From CBDFKF01 sp965248765 (GTDB lineage Bacteria > Pseudomonadota > Alphaproteobacteria > VGEJ01), in the NCBI GenBank assembly GCA_965248765.1, contig CBDFKF010000004.1:558001-622000 (forward strand): 64,000 nt of DNA, read 5' to 3'. The position numbers and the translations under genes were made by a program. Position 1 is the stretch's first letter, and each line of letters starts with the position of its first letter. Of the stretch, positions 54,717-63,034 are shown piece after piece. The notes under the pieces were generated by a model. It was not told the DNA's origin. It did no database searches and saw nothing but the letters and a program-made list of their open reading frames with translations.

Positions 54717-56462
54717 GTGACCGGAAAACCCAACATACCCCTCGGCCACATTCACCAGCAGGTGATGTGGAGCCGCCTCATTGCCGTCGTCGAGGAGCAG
54801 GCGCAGACGCTGGTGCGCACCGCCTTCAGCACTGCTGTCCGCGAGGCCGGCGATCTCTCGGCTGGCGTCTTCGATCGCGAGGGCCGCATGCTCGCCCAGG
54901 CGGTGACCGGCACCCCCGGCCACGTCAACTCCATGGCCAACGGGGTCAAGCACTTCCTCAAGATCTACCCGCTCGACACCATGGCCGAGGGCGATCACTA
55001 CATCACCAACGATCCCTGGCTCACCAGCGGCCACCTACACGATTTCACCCTGGTGAGCCCGACCTTCTATCGCGGTCACGCCGTTGGTCTGTTCGCCTCG
55101 ACCGTCCACGTCGTCGACATCGGCGGCCTCGGCATGGGCCCCGACGGCCGCCAGGTGTTCGAGGAAGGGCTGGCGATCCCGATCATGCCGCTGGCGCGCG
55201 CCGGCGTGTTCAACGAGGATCTTCTTAAGATCGTCTCCGAGAACGTGCGCCTGCCGCTCCAGGTGGAAGGCGATATCCACGCTCTGGCAGCCTGCAACGA
55301 AGCGGGAAGCCGGCGGCTCAGCGAGATGATGGACGAGTTCGAGATCGAGCACCTCGAGACCCTTGGCCGCTACATCATCGATGCCTCACACGCGGCGACC
55401 GTCGAGGCCATACGCGCATTGCCCCACGGCACCTACCACAACGAGCTCACCATGGACGGCTACGACCAGCCGGTGGTCCTACGGGCGGCGCTCACGATCG
55501 GCGATGACGGCATCCACGTCGACTACACCGGCACCTCGCCGGCGAGCCCCTACGGCATCAACGTGGTGATGAACTACTGCGAGGCCTACACGGCGTATGG
55601 CGTCAACTGCGTGGTGGCGCCTGAGGTTCCCAACAACGCGGGCTCGCTGAGCGCCGTGACCGTCAGCGCGCCGGAGGGCTCCATTCTCAACGTCAAGCGG
55701 CCGTGGGCCGTGGCCGCACGCCACACCATCGGCCACATGCTCCCCGACGTCGTCTTCGGCTGTCTCCACCAAGTGATCCCCGACCGGGTGCCCGCCGAAG
55801 GCGCGGCTTCGCTGTGGAATCCACAGATCAACGGCGGTGGCTCGGTGGTCGACGAGGTCGATGAGGGGGCGGATCTTTCGGCGCTGCAGGAGTTCTCGAC
55901 CGTGATCTTTCATTGCGGCGGCGCTGGCGCGCGGCCCAACAAGGACGGACTCGACGTAACCGCCTTCCCGAGCGGCGTCCGCACCATCCCGGTCGAGGCG
56001 ACCGAGACGATCGCCCCCATCGTATTCTGGCGGCGCGAGTTCCGGCCGGATTCGGGCGGCGCAGGCCGCTATCGCGGCGGTCTCGGCCAGGTGATCGAGA
56101 TCGGCGGCGCCGATGGCAGCCCCATCACCCTCCTCTGCAACTGCGAGCGGGTGCACAACCCGGCGCGTGGACGCATGGGTGGGAGCAGCGGCGCGGCCGG
56201 TAAGGTGAGTCTGGCCTCGGGCGGGCCGATCCGGCCGAAAGGGCGCCAGACCGTGCCTCCGCGCGACCGCATCCGTCTGGAACTGCCAGGCGGCGGCGGC
56301 TTCGGCGATCCTCGCGAGCGCGAGCCAGAGCGCGTCGCCCGCGATGTCGCCGACGGCGTGATCTCCGCTGAGCAGGCCGCGCACGACTACGCCGTTATCG
56401 TGCGCGATGGCCGTCTTGATACAGCCGCCACGGCAAAGGCCCGCGGCACCGCAGCGAGCTGA
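54717..56462 (+). CDS. hyuB: Hydantoinase subunit B
   Basis: HyuB is the second subunit of the hydantoinase/acetophenone carboxylase-type complex. The 581-residue protein has MWSRLIAVVEEQAQTLVRTAFSTAVREAGDLSAGVFD, GHVNSMANGVKHFL, NDPWLTSGHLHDFTLVSP, VDYTGTSPAS and a C-terminal GGSSGAAGKVSLASGG ... LELPGGGGFGDP. It starts with a GTG at 54717, 12 bases after hyuA. It ends 28 bases before the convergent Crp-type gene. Confidence 0.94.
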   Translation: MTGKPNIPLGHIHQQVMWSRLIAVVEEQAQTLVRTAFSTAVREAGDLSAGVFDREGRMLAQAVTGTPGHVNSMANGVKHFLKIYPLDTMAEGDHYITNDPWLTSGHLHDFTLVSPTFYRGHAVGLFASTVHVVDIGGLGMGPDGRQVFEEGLAIPIMPLARAGVFNEDLLKIVSENVRLPLQVEGDIHALAACNEAGSRRLSEMMDEFEIEHLETLGRYIIDASHAATVEAIRALPHGTYHNELTMDGYDQPVVLRAALTIGDDGIHVDYTGTSPASPYGINVVMNYCEAYTAYGVNCVVAPEVPNNAGSLSAVTVSAPEGSILNVKRPWAVAARHTIGHMLPDVVFGCLHQVIPDRVPAEGAASLWNPQINGGGSVVDEVDEGADLSALQEFSTVIFHCGGAGARPNKDGLDVTAFPSGVRTIPVEATETIAPIVFWRREFRPDSGGAGRYRGGLGQVIEIGGADGSPITLLCNCERVHNPARGRMGGSSGAAGKVSLASGGPIRPKGRQTVPPRDRIRLELPGGGGFGDPREREPERVARDVADGVISAEQAAHDYAVIVRDGRLDTAATAKARGTAAS

Positions 56463-56490
56463 CCGGCCGATAGCCGGCAAAGCGAGGCCG

Positions 56491-57211
56491 CTAGCCGGTG
56501 AAGAAGCTGTCTGCCTCGGGCTCGAACTCGCGCGCGATCACCTGCAACGCGTCATGATCTCGGATGAAGAGGGTCTTGGCCTTGCGCTTGAGGATGCCCT
56601 CGTGGCCGAGCCGCGTCAGCACCCGTCCGACCGTCTCACGCGTCGTGCTCGACCGCGCAGCGATGTCGAACTGGGTGCGCATGGGGTAGACGGTCCACAG
56701 CCCGGGGCTGACCGCGTCAGGCTTGGCGATCCTCAAGATTTCGCGCACCACGCGCTTTTTTGGCGCGCAGCGTGCTCAGGTCCATGATGCGGTCATCGCA
56801 GCTCCGCACAATCGCCGCCAGCCGCTGCATGACACGCAGCGCGACGTCGGCATTTTCGAGAATGAGCTTGACGAATATCGCTGGCGGGATGCTGGCGACG
56901 GCACAGTCTTCGACGGCGATAATCGTCGCCGACCGCGGCTCGCCGTCGATAGCTGCCAACTCCCCGAAATAGTTGCCGGGATGAACGTTCGCGTACGCGA
57001 TCTCGCGGCCCGACGGCGAGAAATTGACCACTCTGACGGTACCGGCGACGACGAAGTACATGTCGCGGTCGGGATCGCTGCGATCGAGCACAACCTCTTG
57101 TGGTCCAAAGCGATACCACTTGCACTGCTGCGCGAGCTCGTTGATCACCTCGATCGGCAGGCCTTCCAGCAGTGTGATCTGCTCCAGGCTGTGGCGAGCT
57201 GTTGCCGGCAC
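56491..57211 (-). pseudogene. Crp/Fnr-family transcription regulator, frameshift at poly-A
   Basis: The N-terminal cyclic-nucleotide domain has FGPQEVVLDRSDPDRDMYFVVAGTVRVV, GNYFGELAAIDGEPRSATIIA (the Arg-Ser-Ala cAMP-contact pattern is present) and a long connecting helix. The C-terminal HTH, IAARSSTTRETVGRVLTRLGHEGIL, resembles the CRP recognition helix (SRETVGR). The two parts are in different frames: six A on the coding strand (56756-56761) where five would give AAA AAG CGC GTG. The break lies between the domains, so as read the DNA-binding domain would be lost. No Fe-S cysteine cluster is seen, so it is CRP-like, not FNR-like. Confidence 0.8.
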
Positions 57212-57359
57212 GACGTATCCCCCTTGCTTTCATACTCCGGGAAAACGGCCGGATTCGCAATATCGCGACACCACGGTGTCACTAACACACGATATGTCCG
57301 GTTTATGTACCAGACGATCTGTCCGGATTTAGAAGCTCTCCAGGCTATGGAGGGTTTGG

Positions 57360-58535
57360 ATGCGCCGGACAGAGCAGTTGCAGGGACTGAGATTGATGAA
57401 GTTCGAGGAGGTTTACGGCCGCACCCATCGGGGTTGCTTGAGCCAAGCCGAGGCGGCGGAGGTTCTCGGCGTTTCAGAGCGCACCTTCCGGCGCTGGCGC
57501 GACCGCTATGAGGCGGACGGCGCGGAAGGGCTCTACGATCGCCGTCTGGGCCGGGTCTCGGCGCGGCGCGCGGCGGTCGACGAGGTGACGGCGCTGTTGG
57601 CGCTGTTCGACACCCGCTACTGGGACTTCACCGCCAAGCACTTCCACGAGAAGCTGGTCGCGGACTATGCCTTCAAGCGCAGCTACAACTGGGTGCGGCT
57701 GAGCTTGCAGGCCCATGGGCGAAGACGGGCGGCGCCCAGGCGCGGGGCGCACCGGCGCAAGCGGCCGCGCCGCGCGCTGCCCGGCATGATGCTGCATCAA
57801 GACGGCTCAAGCCACGCGTGGGTCCCCGATCAGTGGTGGGACCTGATCGTCACCATGGACGACACCACCAGTGAGATCTACTCGGCCTTCTTCGTCGCCG
57901 AAGAGGGCACGATGTCGAGCTTTCAGGGGGTGTCCGAGGCGATCCGGGCCAAGGGGCTGTTCTGCTCGCTCTATGCCGACCGCGCCGGCCACTACTGGCA
58001 CACCCCTGAGGCCGGCGGCACGGTCGACAAGGACAATCCGACCCAGTTCGGCCGCGCCCTGGCCCAGCTCGGCATCGAGCTGATCCCGGCCTACTCGCCC
58101 GAGGCAAGGGGGCGCTCGGAACGCATGTTCGCCACCCTGCAGAAGCGCCTGCCCCAGGAGCTCAGGCTCGCCGGCATCACCGACATGGCCCAGGCCAACC
58201 GCTTCCTCAAGGAGCTCTACCTGCCAGGCCACAACGCCCGCTTCGCGGTGCCGCCGGAAGCCGAGGGCACCGCCTTCGTGCCCTTCGCCGGTACCCTCGA
58301 CGACATCCTCTGCGTGCAGCAGGAGCGCACCGTCTCCAACGACAATACCGTGCGCTACAAACGCCTGGTGCTGGCGATCCCGCCCGACCGCCATCGCCGC
58401 CACTACGTCAAGGCAAGGGTCCGGGTCCACGAATACCCCGACCGCACCCTCGCCGTCTTCCATGGGCCGCGCTGCCTGGCCCGATACCAGGCCGACGGAT
58501 CGCCCATCAACACAAGCCACAGACAGGCCGCGTGA
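57360..58535 (+). CDS. ISNCY-family transposase
   Basis: The 391-residue DDE transposase has an N-terminal HTH (LSQAEAAEVLGVSERTFRRWRDRYEADGAEGL) and an integrase core with HQDGSSHAWVPDQWWDLIVTMDDTTSEIYSAFF (first Asp region), LYADRAGHYWHT (second) and IELIPAYSPEARGRSERMFATLQKRLPQEL (Glu region). The layout matches transposases listed under ISNCY. It is intact and the flanking repeats are perfect, so this copy may still be mobile or recently arrived. Confidence 0.9.
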   Translation: MRRTEQLQGLRLMKFEEVYGRTHRGCLSQAEAAEVLGVSERTFRRWRDRYEADGAEGLYDRRLGRVSARRAAVDEVTALLALFDTRYWDFTAKHFHEKLVADYAFKRSYNWVRLSLQAHGRRRAAPRRGAHRRKRPRRALPGMMLHQDGSSHAWVPDQWWDLIVTMDDTTSEIYSAFFVAEEGTMSSFQGVSEAIRAKGLFCSLYADRAGHYWHTPEAGGTVDKDNPTQFGRALAQLGIELIPAYSPEARGRSERMFATLQKRLPQELRLAGITDMAQANRFLKELYLPGHNARFAVPPEAEGTAFVPFAGTLDDILCVQQERTVSNDNTVRYKRLVLAIPPDRHRRHYVKARVRVHEYPDRTLAVFHGPRCLARYQADGSPINTSHRQAA

Positions 58536-58552
58536 TCCGCTTCGACGCGACC

Positions 58553-58605
58553 GGCCAGTGGATAAGGGGACGGCCGCTCCGCGCCCGACCCCTTATCCAC
58601 TGGCC
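58553..58605. terminator. 17-bp perfect hairpin after the ISNCY transposase
   Basis: GGCCAGTGGATAAGGGG at 58553-58569 is followed, after a 19-base loop, by its exact complement at 58589-58605. It starts 18 bases after the transposase stop. There is no U-tract, so it may act as a transcription barrier, an RNA stabiliser or a symmetric block against read-through from outside rather than a classic terminator. Confidence 0.5.
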
Positions 58606-58778
58606 CAACAACCACAACTGAAGCGGTCAATTCATATGGTACATAAACCGGTCAATTCAGTTTGTTCTCGACATATCGCGACACCACGGTCGCCGGAGCG
58701 GCCTGCGCACCCGGTAGATTTTGGGCGCGTGGAGAGGCAGTATCGGCCGCGTCCGGGCGCCTCGGCACGGGAACGGGG

Positions 58779-60041
58779 ATGACCATCTTGTTGGGCTGTG
58801 TAGCCGATGATTCTACCGGGGCCACTGACCTCGCCAACACGCTGGTGAAGCAGGGAATGCGCACGGTGCAGCTCATCGGCGTGCCCGACATGCCAGCCAT
58901 GGAAGTCGACGCCGATGCCGTTGTCGTCGCCCTCAAGTCGCGCAACATCGAGGCCACCGGGGCCATCGCGCAGTCGCGGGCCGCACTCGCCTGGCTACGC
59001 CAGGCCGGCGCGGAGCAGTCCTTCTTCAAATATTGCTCCACCTTCGATTCAACCGAGAGAGGCAACATCGGCCCGGTCGCCGAGGCGCTGCTCACTGATC
59101 TCGACGGTCGCATCACCATTGCCTGTCCGGCGTTTCCCACCAATGGCCGAACCGTTTACCAGGGCTATCTGTTCGTCGGCGATGAGCTGCTCTCCGAATC
59201 GGGCATGCGCCACCACCCGCTGACGCCCATGACCGATGCCAGCCTGGTCCGGGTGCTGGCGGCGCAGAGCCAGGGCGCGGTCGGCTTAATCCCACACGCC
59301 ACGGTCAGCCGCGGCGCCGCCGCCATCCGCGACGCTCTGGAGCAGGCTGCGGGCGAGCACTACTGCGTCATCGTCGACGCGCTAAACGACCATGACTTGT
59401 TGGCGATCGGCGAAGCATGTGCCGAACTCGAACTCGTCACCGGCGGCTCGGGCGTCGCGCTGGGCCTGCCCGAGAATTTTCGCCGCCGCGGCCAGCTTGA
59501 CGCGCCGGCCGATGCGGCGCTGCCATCCATCGGCGGCTTCGCCGCCATTCTCGCCGGCAGTTGCTCGACCGCTACCCAAGAGCAGGTCGCCCACATGCAA
59601 CGGGAACGTCCCGGCTTCGCGATCGACCCGCTGCGCCTGGCCCGCGGCGAGGACGTGGTGGGCGAGGCGCTGGACTGGGCGCGTACCCACCTCGGCGACG
59701 GACCGGCGCTAATCTACTCAACCGCCCCGCCCGACGAGGTTGAGCGTGTACAGGGCGAACTCGGCCGCGAGCGGGCCGGCACACTTGTTGAGCAGGCCAT
59801 GGCGGCGATCGCCGAGGGCTTAGTCGACGCGGGCGTCCGCCGCCTCATCGTCGCCGGTGGCGAGACCGCCGGCGCGGTCGTCAGTGCCCTCGGCGTGCGC
59901 GGCTTGCGCATCGGGCCAGAGATCGACCCGGGCGTGCCGTGGACGATGAGTCTCGGCGATCCGCCACTCGCGCTGGCGCTCAAATCGGGCAACTTCGGCG
60001 CGCCGGACTTCTTCACCAAGGCATTTGCTGAGCTGCCGTGA
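58779..60041 (+). CDS. otnK: 3-oxo-tetronate kinase (DUF1537 four-carbon acid sugar kinase)
   Basis: OtnK phosphorylates a 3-oxo-tetronate in catabolism of four-carbon acid sugars. The 420-residue protein has LGCVADDSTGATDLANTLVKQGMRTVQLIG, FFKYCSTFDSTERGNIGPVAEAL, CPAFPTNGRTVYQGYLFVG, AILAGSCSTATQEQV and a C-terminal GGETAGAVVSALGVRGLRIG ... ALKSGNFGAPDFF. These match the family end to end. The ATG at 58779 follows a GGGAACGGGG stretch. The ISNCY element inserted 106 bases before it and may have replaced or altered its promoter. Confidence 0.92.
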   Translation: MTILLGCVADDSTGATDLANTLVKQGMRTVQLIGVPDMPAMEVDADAVVVALKSRNIEATGAIAQSRAALAWLRQAGAEQSFFKYCSTFDSTERGNIGPVAEALLTDLDGRITIACPAFPTNGRTVYQGYLFVGDELLSESGMRHHPLTPMTDASLVRVLAAQSQGAVGLIPHATVSRGAAAIRDALEQAAGEHYCVIVDALNDHDLLAIGEACAELELVTGGSGVALGLPENFRRRGQLDAPADAALPSIGGFAAILAGSCSTATQEQVAHMQRERPGFAIDPLRLARGEDVVGEALDWARTHLGDGPALIYSTAPPDEVERVQGELGRERAGTLVEQAMAAIAEGLVDAGVRRLIVAGGETAGAVVSALGVRGLRIGPEIDPGVPWTMSLGDPPLALALKSGNFGAPDFFTKAFAELP

Positions 60042-60670
60042 GCGAGACCCGCCTGCGCGATCAGATCTGCGAGCATGGCCGCTCGTTGTTTGACCGTGGG
60101 CTCACCGTCGGCAGCTCGGGCAACATCAGCGTACGGACCGAACATGGCTGGCTGATGACGCCGACCAACTCCTGCCTCGGCCGGCTCGATCCGGCGCGGC
60201 TCTCGCGGCTCGATTCAGGCGGTAGACTGATCGACGGCGACAAGCCAACCAAGGAGTCTTTCCTCCATCTCGCGATGTACGAGAAACGACCCCAGGCGAC
60301 GGCGGTCGTCCACCTCCACTCGACCCACTCCGTGGCCGTCTCGTGCCTTGCCGATATCGACCCCGCGGACGTGTTGCCGCCGATCACCGCCTATCACGTC
60401 ATGCGAGTGGGGCGGCTGCCGCTCGTCCCCTATTACGCGCCGGGCGATCGGGACCTCGCCGAGGCCGTGCGCGGGCTGGCCTCCGCCCACCATGCGGTGC
60501 TCCTTGCCAACCACGGCCCCGTCGTCGCCGGGACCAGCCTCGATGCCGCGGTCTACGCGACCGAAGAGCTCGAGGAGACGGCCAAGCTGTTCCTTCTCCT
60601 CCAGGGTGCACCTGTACGTTACCTCTCCCGTCAACAGGTGGCCGACCTCGAACGAAAGTTCCCGAGCTGA
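60038..60670 (+). CDS. otnC: 3-oxo-tetronate 4-phosphate decarboxylase (class II aldolase fold)
   Basis: OtnC decarboxylates the product of OtnK to dihydroxyacetone phosphate. The 210-residue class II aldolase/adducin-fold protein has GLTVGSSGNISVR (phosphate site), SFLHLAMYEKRPQATAVVHLHSTHSVAVSC (metal His-Leu-His), and HAVLLANHGPVVAGTSLDAAVYATEELEETA. It starts with GTG at 60038, overlapping the otnK stop (GTGA). Pairing with otnK is the known pathway arrangement. Confidence 0.9.
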   Translation: MSETRLRDQICEHGRSLFDRGLTVGSSGNISVRTEHGWLMTPTNSCLGRLDPARLSRLDSGGRLIDGDKPTKESFLHLAMYEKRPQATAVVHLHSTHSVAVSCLADIDPADVLPPITAYHVMRVGRLPLVPYYAPGDRDLAEAVRGLASAHHAVLLANHGPVVAGTSLDAAVYATEELEETAKLFLLLQGAPVRYLSRQQVADLERKFPS

Positions 60671-60722
60671 TACGACAGACGGTGATGTATCGTAGTCTGA
60701 ACCGCGACCAAGGGAGAGGTTG

Positions 60723-61469
60723 ATGGGAAAACTCGATGGCAAGGTCGCGTTGATCACCGGCGCGGCGAGCGGAATCGGCCTTGAGATCGCGACGCTGTTC
60801 GCCAAGGAAGGGGCCAACATCGGCGTCGTCGACCGCGATGGCGCTAGGTGCGAGAGCACCGCCACGGCGCTGCGTGACCATGGCATCGAGGCGGTTGGGG
60901 CAGCGGGCGATGTCGGCGATGTGCAGGCGGTGGATCGCAGCTTTGCCGCCGTCGTCGATGCTCTCGGCGAGATCGAGATCCTCGTCAACAACGCCGGTAT
61001 CGGCAACACCGTTGAGCTGATCGACATGCCGATCGAAACGTGGGACGAGATGATCCGCGTCAATCTGCGTAGCATGTTTCTGTGCACCCGCCTGGTGCTG
61101 CCGGCCATGAAGCGCAAGGGCTGGGGCCGCATCATCAACACGGCATCGCAACTTGCCCACAAAGGCGCGCCCCAGATGACCCACTATGTCGCCGCCAAGG
61201 CCGGCGTCGTCGGCTTCACCCGTTCGCTCGCCTATGAGGTGGCCCGCGATGGCATCACGGTGAACGCGCTGGCGCCGGGACCCATCGATACGCCGCTCCT
61301 CAAAGGCCAGGACGAGGAGTGGAACGCGCGCAAGCTCGCTGAGCTGCCGATCGGCCGCTTCGGTCGGGTCGACGAGGTGGCCGCGGCTGCGCTGCTATTG
61401 GCCTCCGATGAAGGCAGCTATTTCATCGGCGCGACGGTCAACATGAACGGCGGCGACGTGATGGTATGA
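60723..61469 (+). CDS. Short-chain dehydrogenase/reductase
   Basis: The 248-residue SDR has the NAD(P) motif TGAASGIG, the NNAG motif (ILVNNAGIGN), active-site Ser (INTASQLA) and Tyr-Lys (HYVAAKAG), and PGPIDTPL. The ATG at 60723 follows GGGAGAGG; the TTG immediately before it is unlikely. It lies 52 bases after otnC and may supply the oxidation step that makes the 3-oxo acid for OtnK, which is an inference from position. Confidence 0.88.
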   Translation: MGKLDGKVALITGAASGIGLEIATLFAKEGANIGVVDRDGARCESTATALRDHGIEAVGAAGDVGDVQAVDRSFAAVVDALGEIEILVNNAGIGNTVELIDMPIETWDEMIRVNLRSMFLCTRLVLPAMKRKGWGRIINTASQLAHKGAPQMTHYVAAKAGVVGFTRSLAYEVARDGITVNALAPGPIDTPLLKGQDEEWNARKLAELPIGRFGRVDEVAAAALLLASDEGSYFIGATVNMNGGDVMV

Positions 61470-61482
61470 GGCTCGGCGTCGC

Positions 61483-61988
61483 ATGATCCGCCTCCCCGCG
61501 TGGGCCGCTCTCGTTCTCGCTGCCTTCGCGCCGGGCACTGCGGCGGCCGCGAGCCCGAGTGCCGCCGTCGCCGCCTTCGAGCGCTTCATCGGCACCAGCG
61601 CCCCGATCTGCTCGCGCCAGCCAAGCGCCGCCTGCGTCCGCAGCGGAGAGCTCAGCCTGCGCGAGTTAGAGGCCGTCAAACCGCGCTCTCCAATTGGACG
61701 ATATGGCACGACGATAACCTCAACGCCCGCGAGCAAAGCTCGATCGCCCTCGGGCTCTGGGTCATCGAGATGATCGGCCTCGATACCCTCTTCCACAGCT
61801 ACGATGAAGATCACAGCGGCGGGCTCTCGCGGGCCGAGCTCCTCGTCGATGTCCGCCTCGATGAGCGGCCGCTGGGTACCGTTCTCGGCGATCCCGACTC
61901 TGTCGACATGGAGGCGATGGCGGCGCGCGTCGAGGCGATGGCGCCGCTGATCGAGGGATTGTTATCGCAAGGCGCCGCGACTAACTGA
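61483..61988 (+). pseudogene. Secreted single EF-hand protein, frameshift
   Basis: The first frame gives a signal peptide (MIRLPAWAALVLAAFAPGTAAAA) and AAVAAFERFIGTSAPICSRQPSAACVRSGELSLRELEAVK. After a one-base shift at about 61678-61683 (AAACC) the next frame continues TALSNWTIWHDDNL ... FHSYDEDHSGGLSRAEL, a full 12-residue EF-hand loop (Asp1, Asp3, Ser5, Gly6, Glu12). So the mature protein would bind one Ca ion outside the cytoplasm. No family beyond EF-hand is recognised. It starts 13 bases after the SDR gene. Confidence 0.65.
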
Positions 61989-62014
61989 GCCGACTGCGCG
62001 CGGCGGCGGCGAGA

Positions 62015-62856
62015 TCAGCGGAAGCTGACACGTACCTCGGGCTCGACCTCGAGCTCCAGCCCCGGAAATCCCGCGACCATCTTCTTCACGTCCGCCAGCG
62101 TCTTCGGCTCGGCCACCGCAAACTGCTTGAGAGCCGAAGCATCACCAAGAATGTCGTCGAGCACGATCTCGGCCAGGGTGATTCGCGAGCCCGTTGGAAC
62201 GTCGCGTTGGTCTCGACGATCTCTCCCGCGAACTCGACATACATCGCGATACGCAGGCCCTGCATCATCGCCTTGATCATATCGAGCTCCGCGGGGTCGG
62301 GCTCCCCGGACGGCGTGGTCTCGGCTTCCTCGCCGGACTCGGTCATGTCGTCGTCAACCGGCCAGTGGATCACCAACTCGGCAGGCTCGGTCTGTCTCAG
62401 GGTGAAGGTGACGGGGGCGTCCGGGTCGCCTTCGGCCTCCGGCTCCATGCCATCGTCCGGCATGTTCCGGCCGGGGTCCGGAGATATGGCCAACGCCTCG
62501 ATGTCTGCGAAGCCGTAACGCGCCTCATAGCCGCTGCCGAACCCATTCTCGACGCGATGCGAAGCCAGCAAGCTAACGCCCACGCCGTATTGCCCGGCCT
62601 GCTCCCGCAACTGGGCCTCATCGTAGAGGTCGAAAGCCTCGCCCTCCGGCATCATGAAGCCGAACATCTCGATAAGGTCGTGGCTCACCAAGAACCGATC
62701 GATGATGACACCGCCGCCGTCACTCCCGACGCGCACCGTCGTCTCCCCCTGAATACAAGCGGCGACCAGCAGCGAGGACAGGCCGAGTGCGACGATGCTT
62801 CGAGCTAACCGGCAAAGGCGGCCGCCCTCACCTATCACGTGTCCTTGCCGATACAT
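62015..62856 (-). pseudogene. Lipoprotein of unknown function, frameshift near the 3' end
   Basis: The N-terminus has a lipobox (LSSLLVAACIQGETTVRVGSDGGG), indicating a membrane lipoprotein. The mature part is acidic and repeats no known motif. After a one-base shift at about 62188-62194 (a CCC run) the next frame continues ITLAEIVLDDILGDASALKQF to a stop at 62015. The unshifted frame runs on to 62086 as unlikely sequence. The start is the ATG at 62856, although a later start nearer the hydrophobic run is possible. The function is unknown. Confidence 0.6.
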
Positions 62857-63034
62857 GAGGCGGCCTCCCCTAGCCGCTGCGCGGACGCACCTTGCGCGTA
62901 TTCAGAGAGAATATGGGTCGGCGTCCTCCCTGGCCGCCGACCCCAAGGGACAACTGATCTCCGGAGTTCAGTTCGCGAGGGTTCTTCCGCCCTCATCAGC
63001 CGAGGATACAGGAACCCCGAGCGCCAGAATGTGT

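Larger units (their letters stand above)
57278..58672 (+). mobile_element. ISNCY-type element with 18-bp flanking direct repeats
   Basis: The 1395-bp element has imperfect inverted ends beginning GTC and sharing CCGGTTTATGTACCA inside the tips (57300-57314, and the complement at 58636-58650). It is flanked by the identical 18-mer ATATCGCGACACCACGGT at 57260-57277 and 58673-58690, read as a long target duplication. One transposase gene lies inside, with a strong hairpin after it. The element sits in the divergent region between the crp-type and otnK genes. Confidence 0.85.

Noticed and set aside
53589..55034. 481-codon minus-strand frame over hyuA/hyuB
   Set aside because: Antisense shadow of two conserved genes; it spans their junction without any ribosome site or family match.
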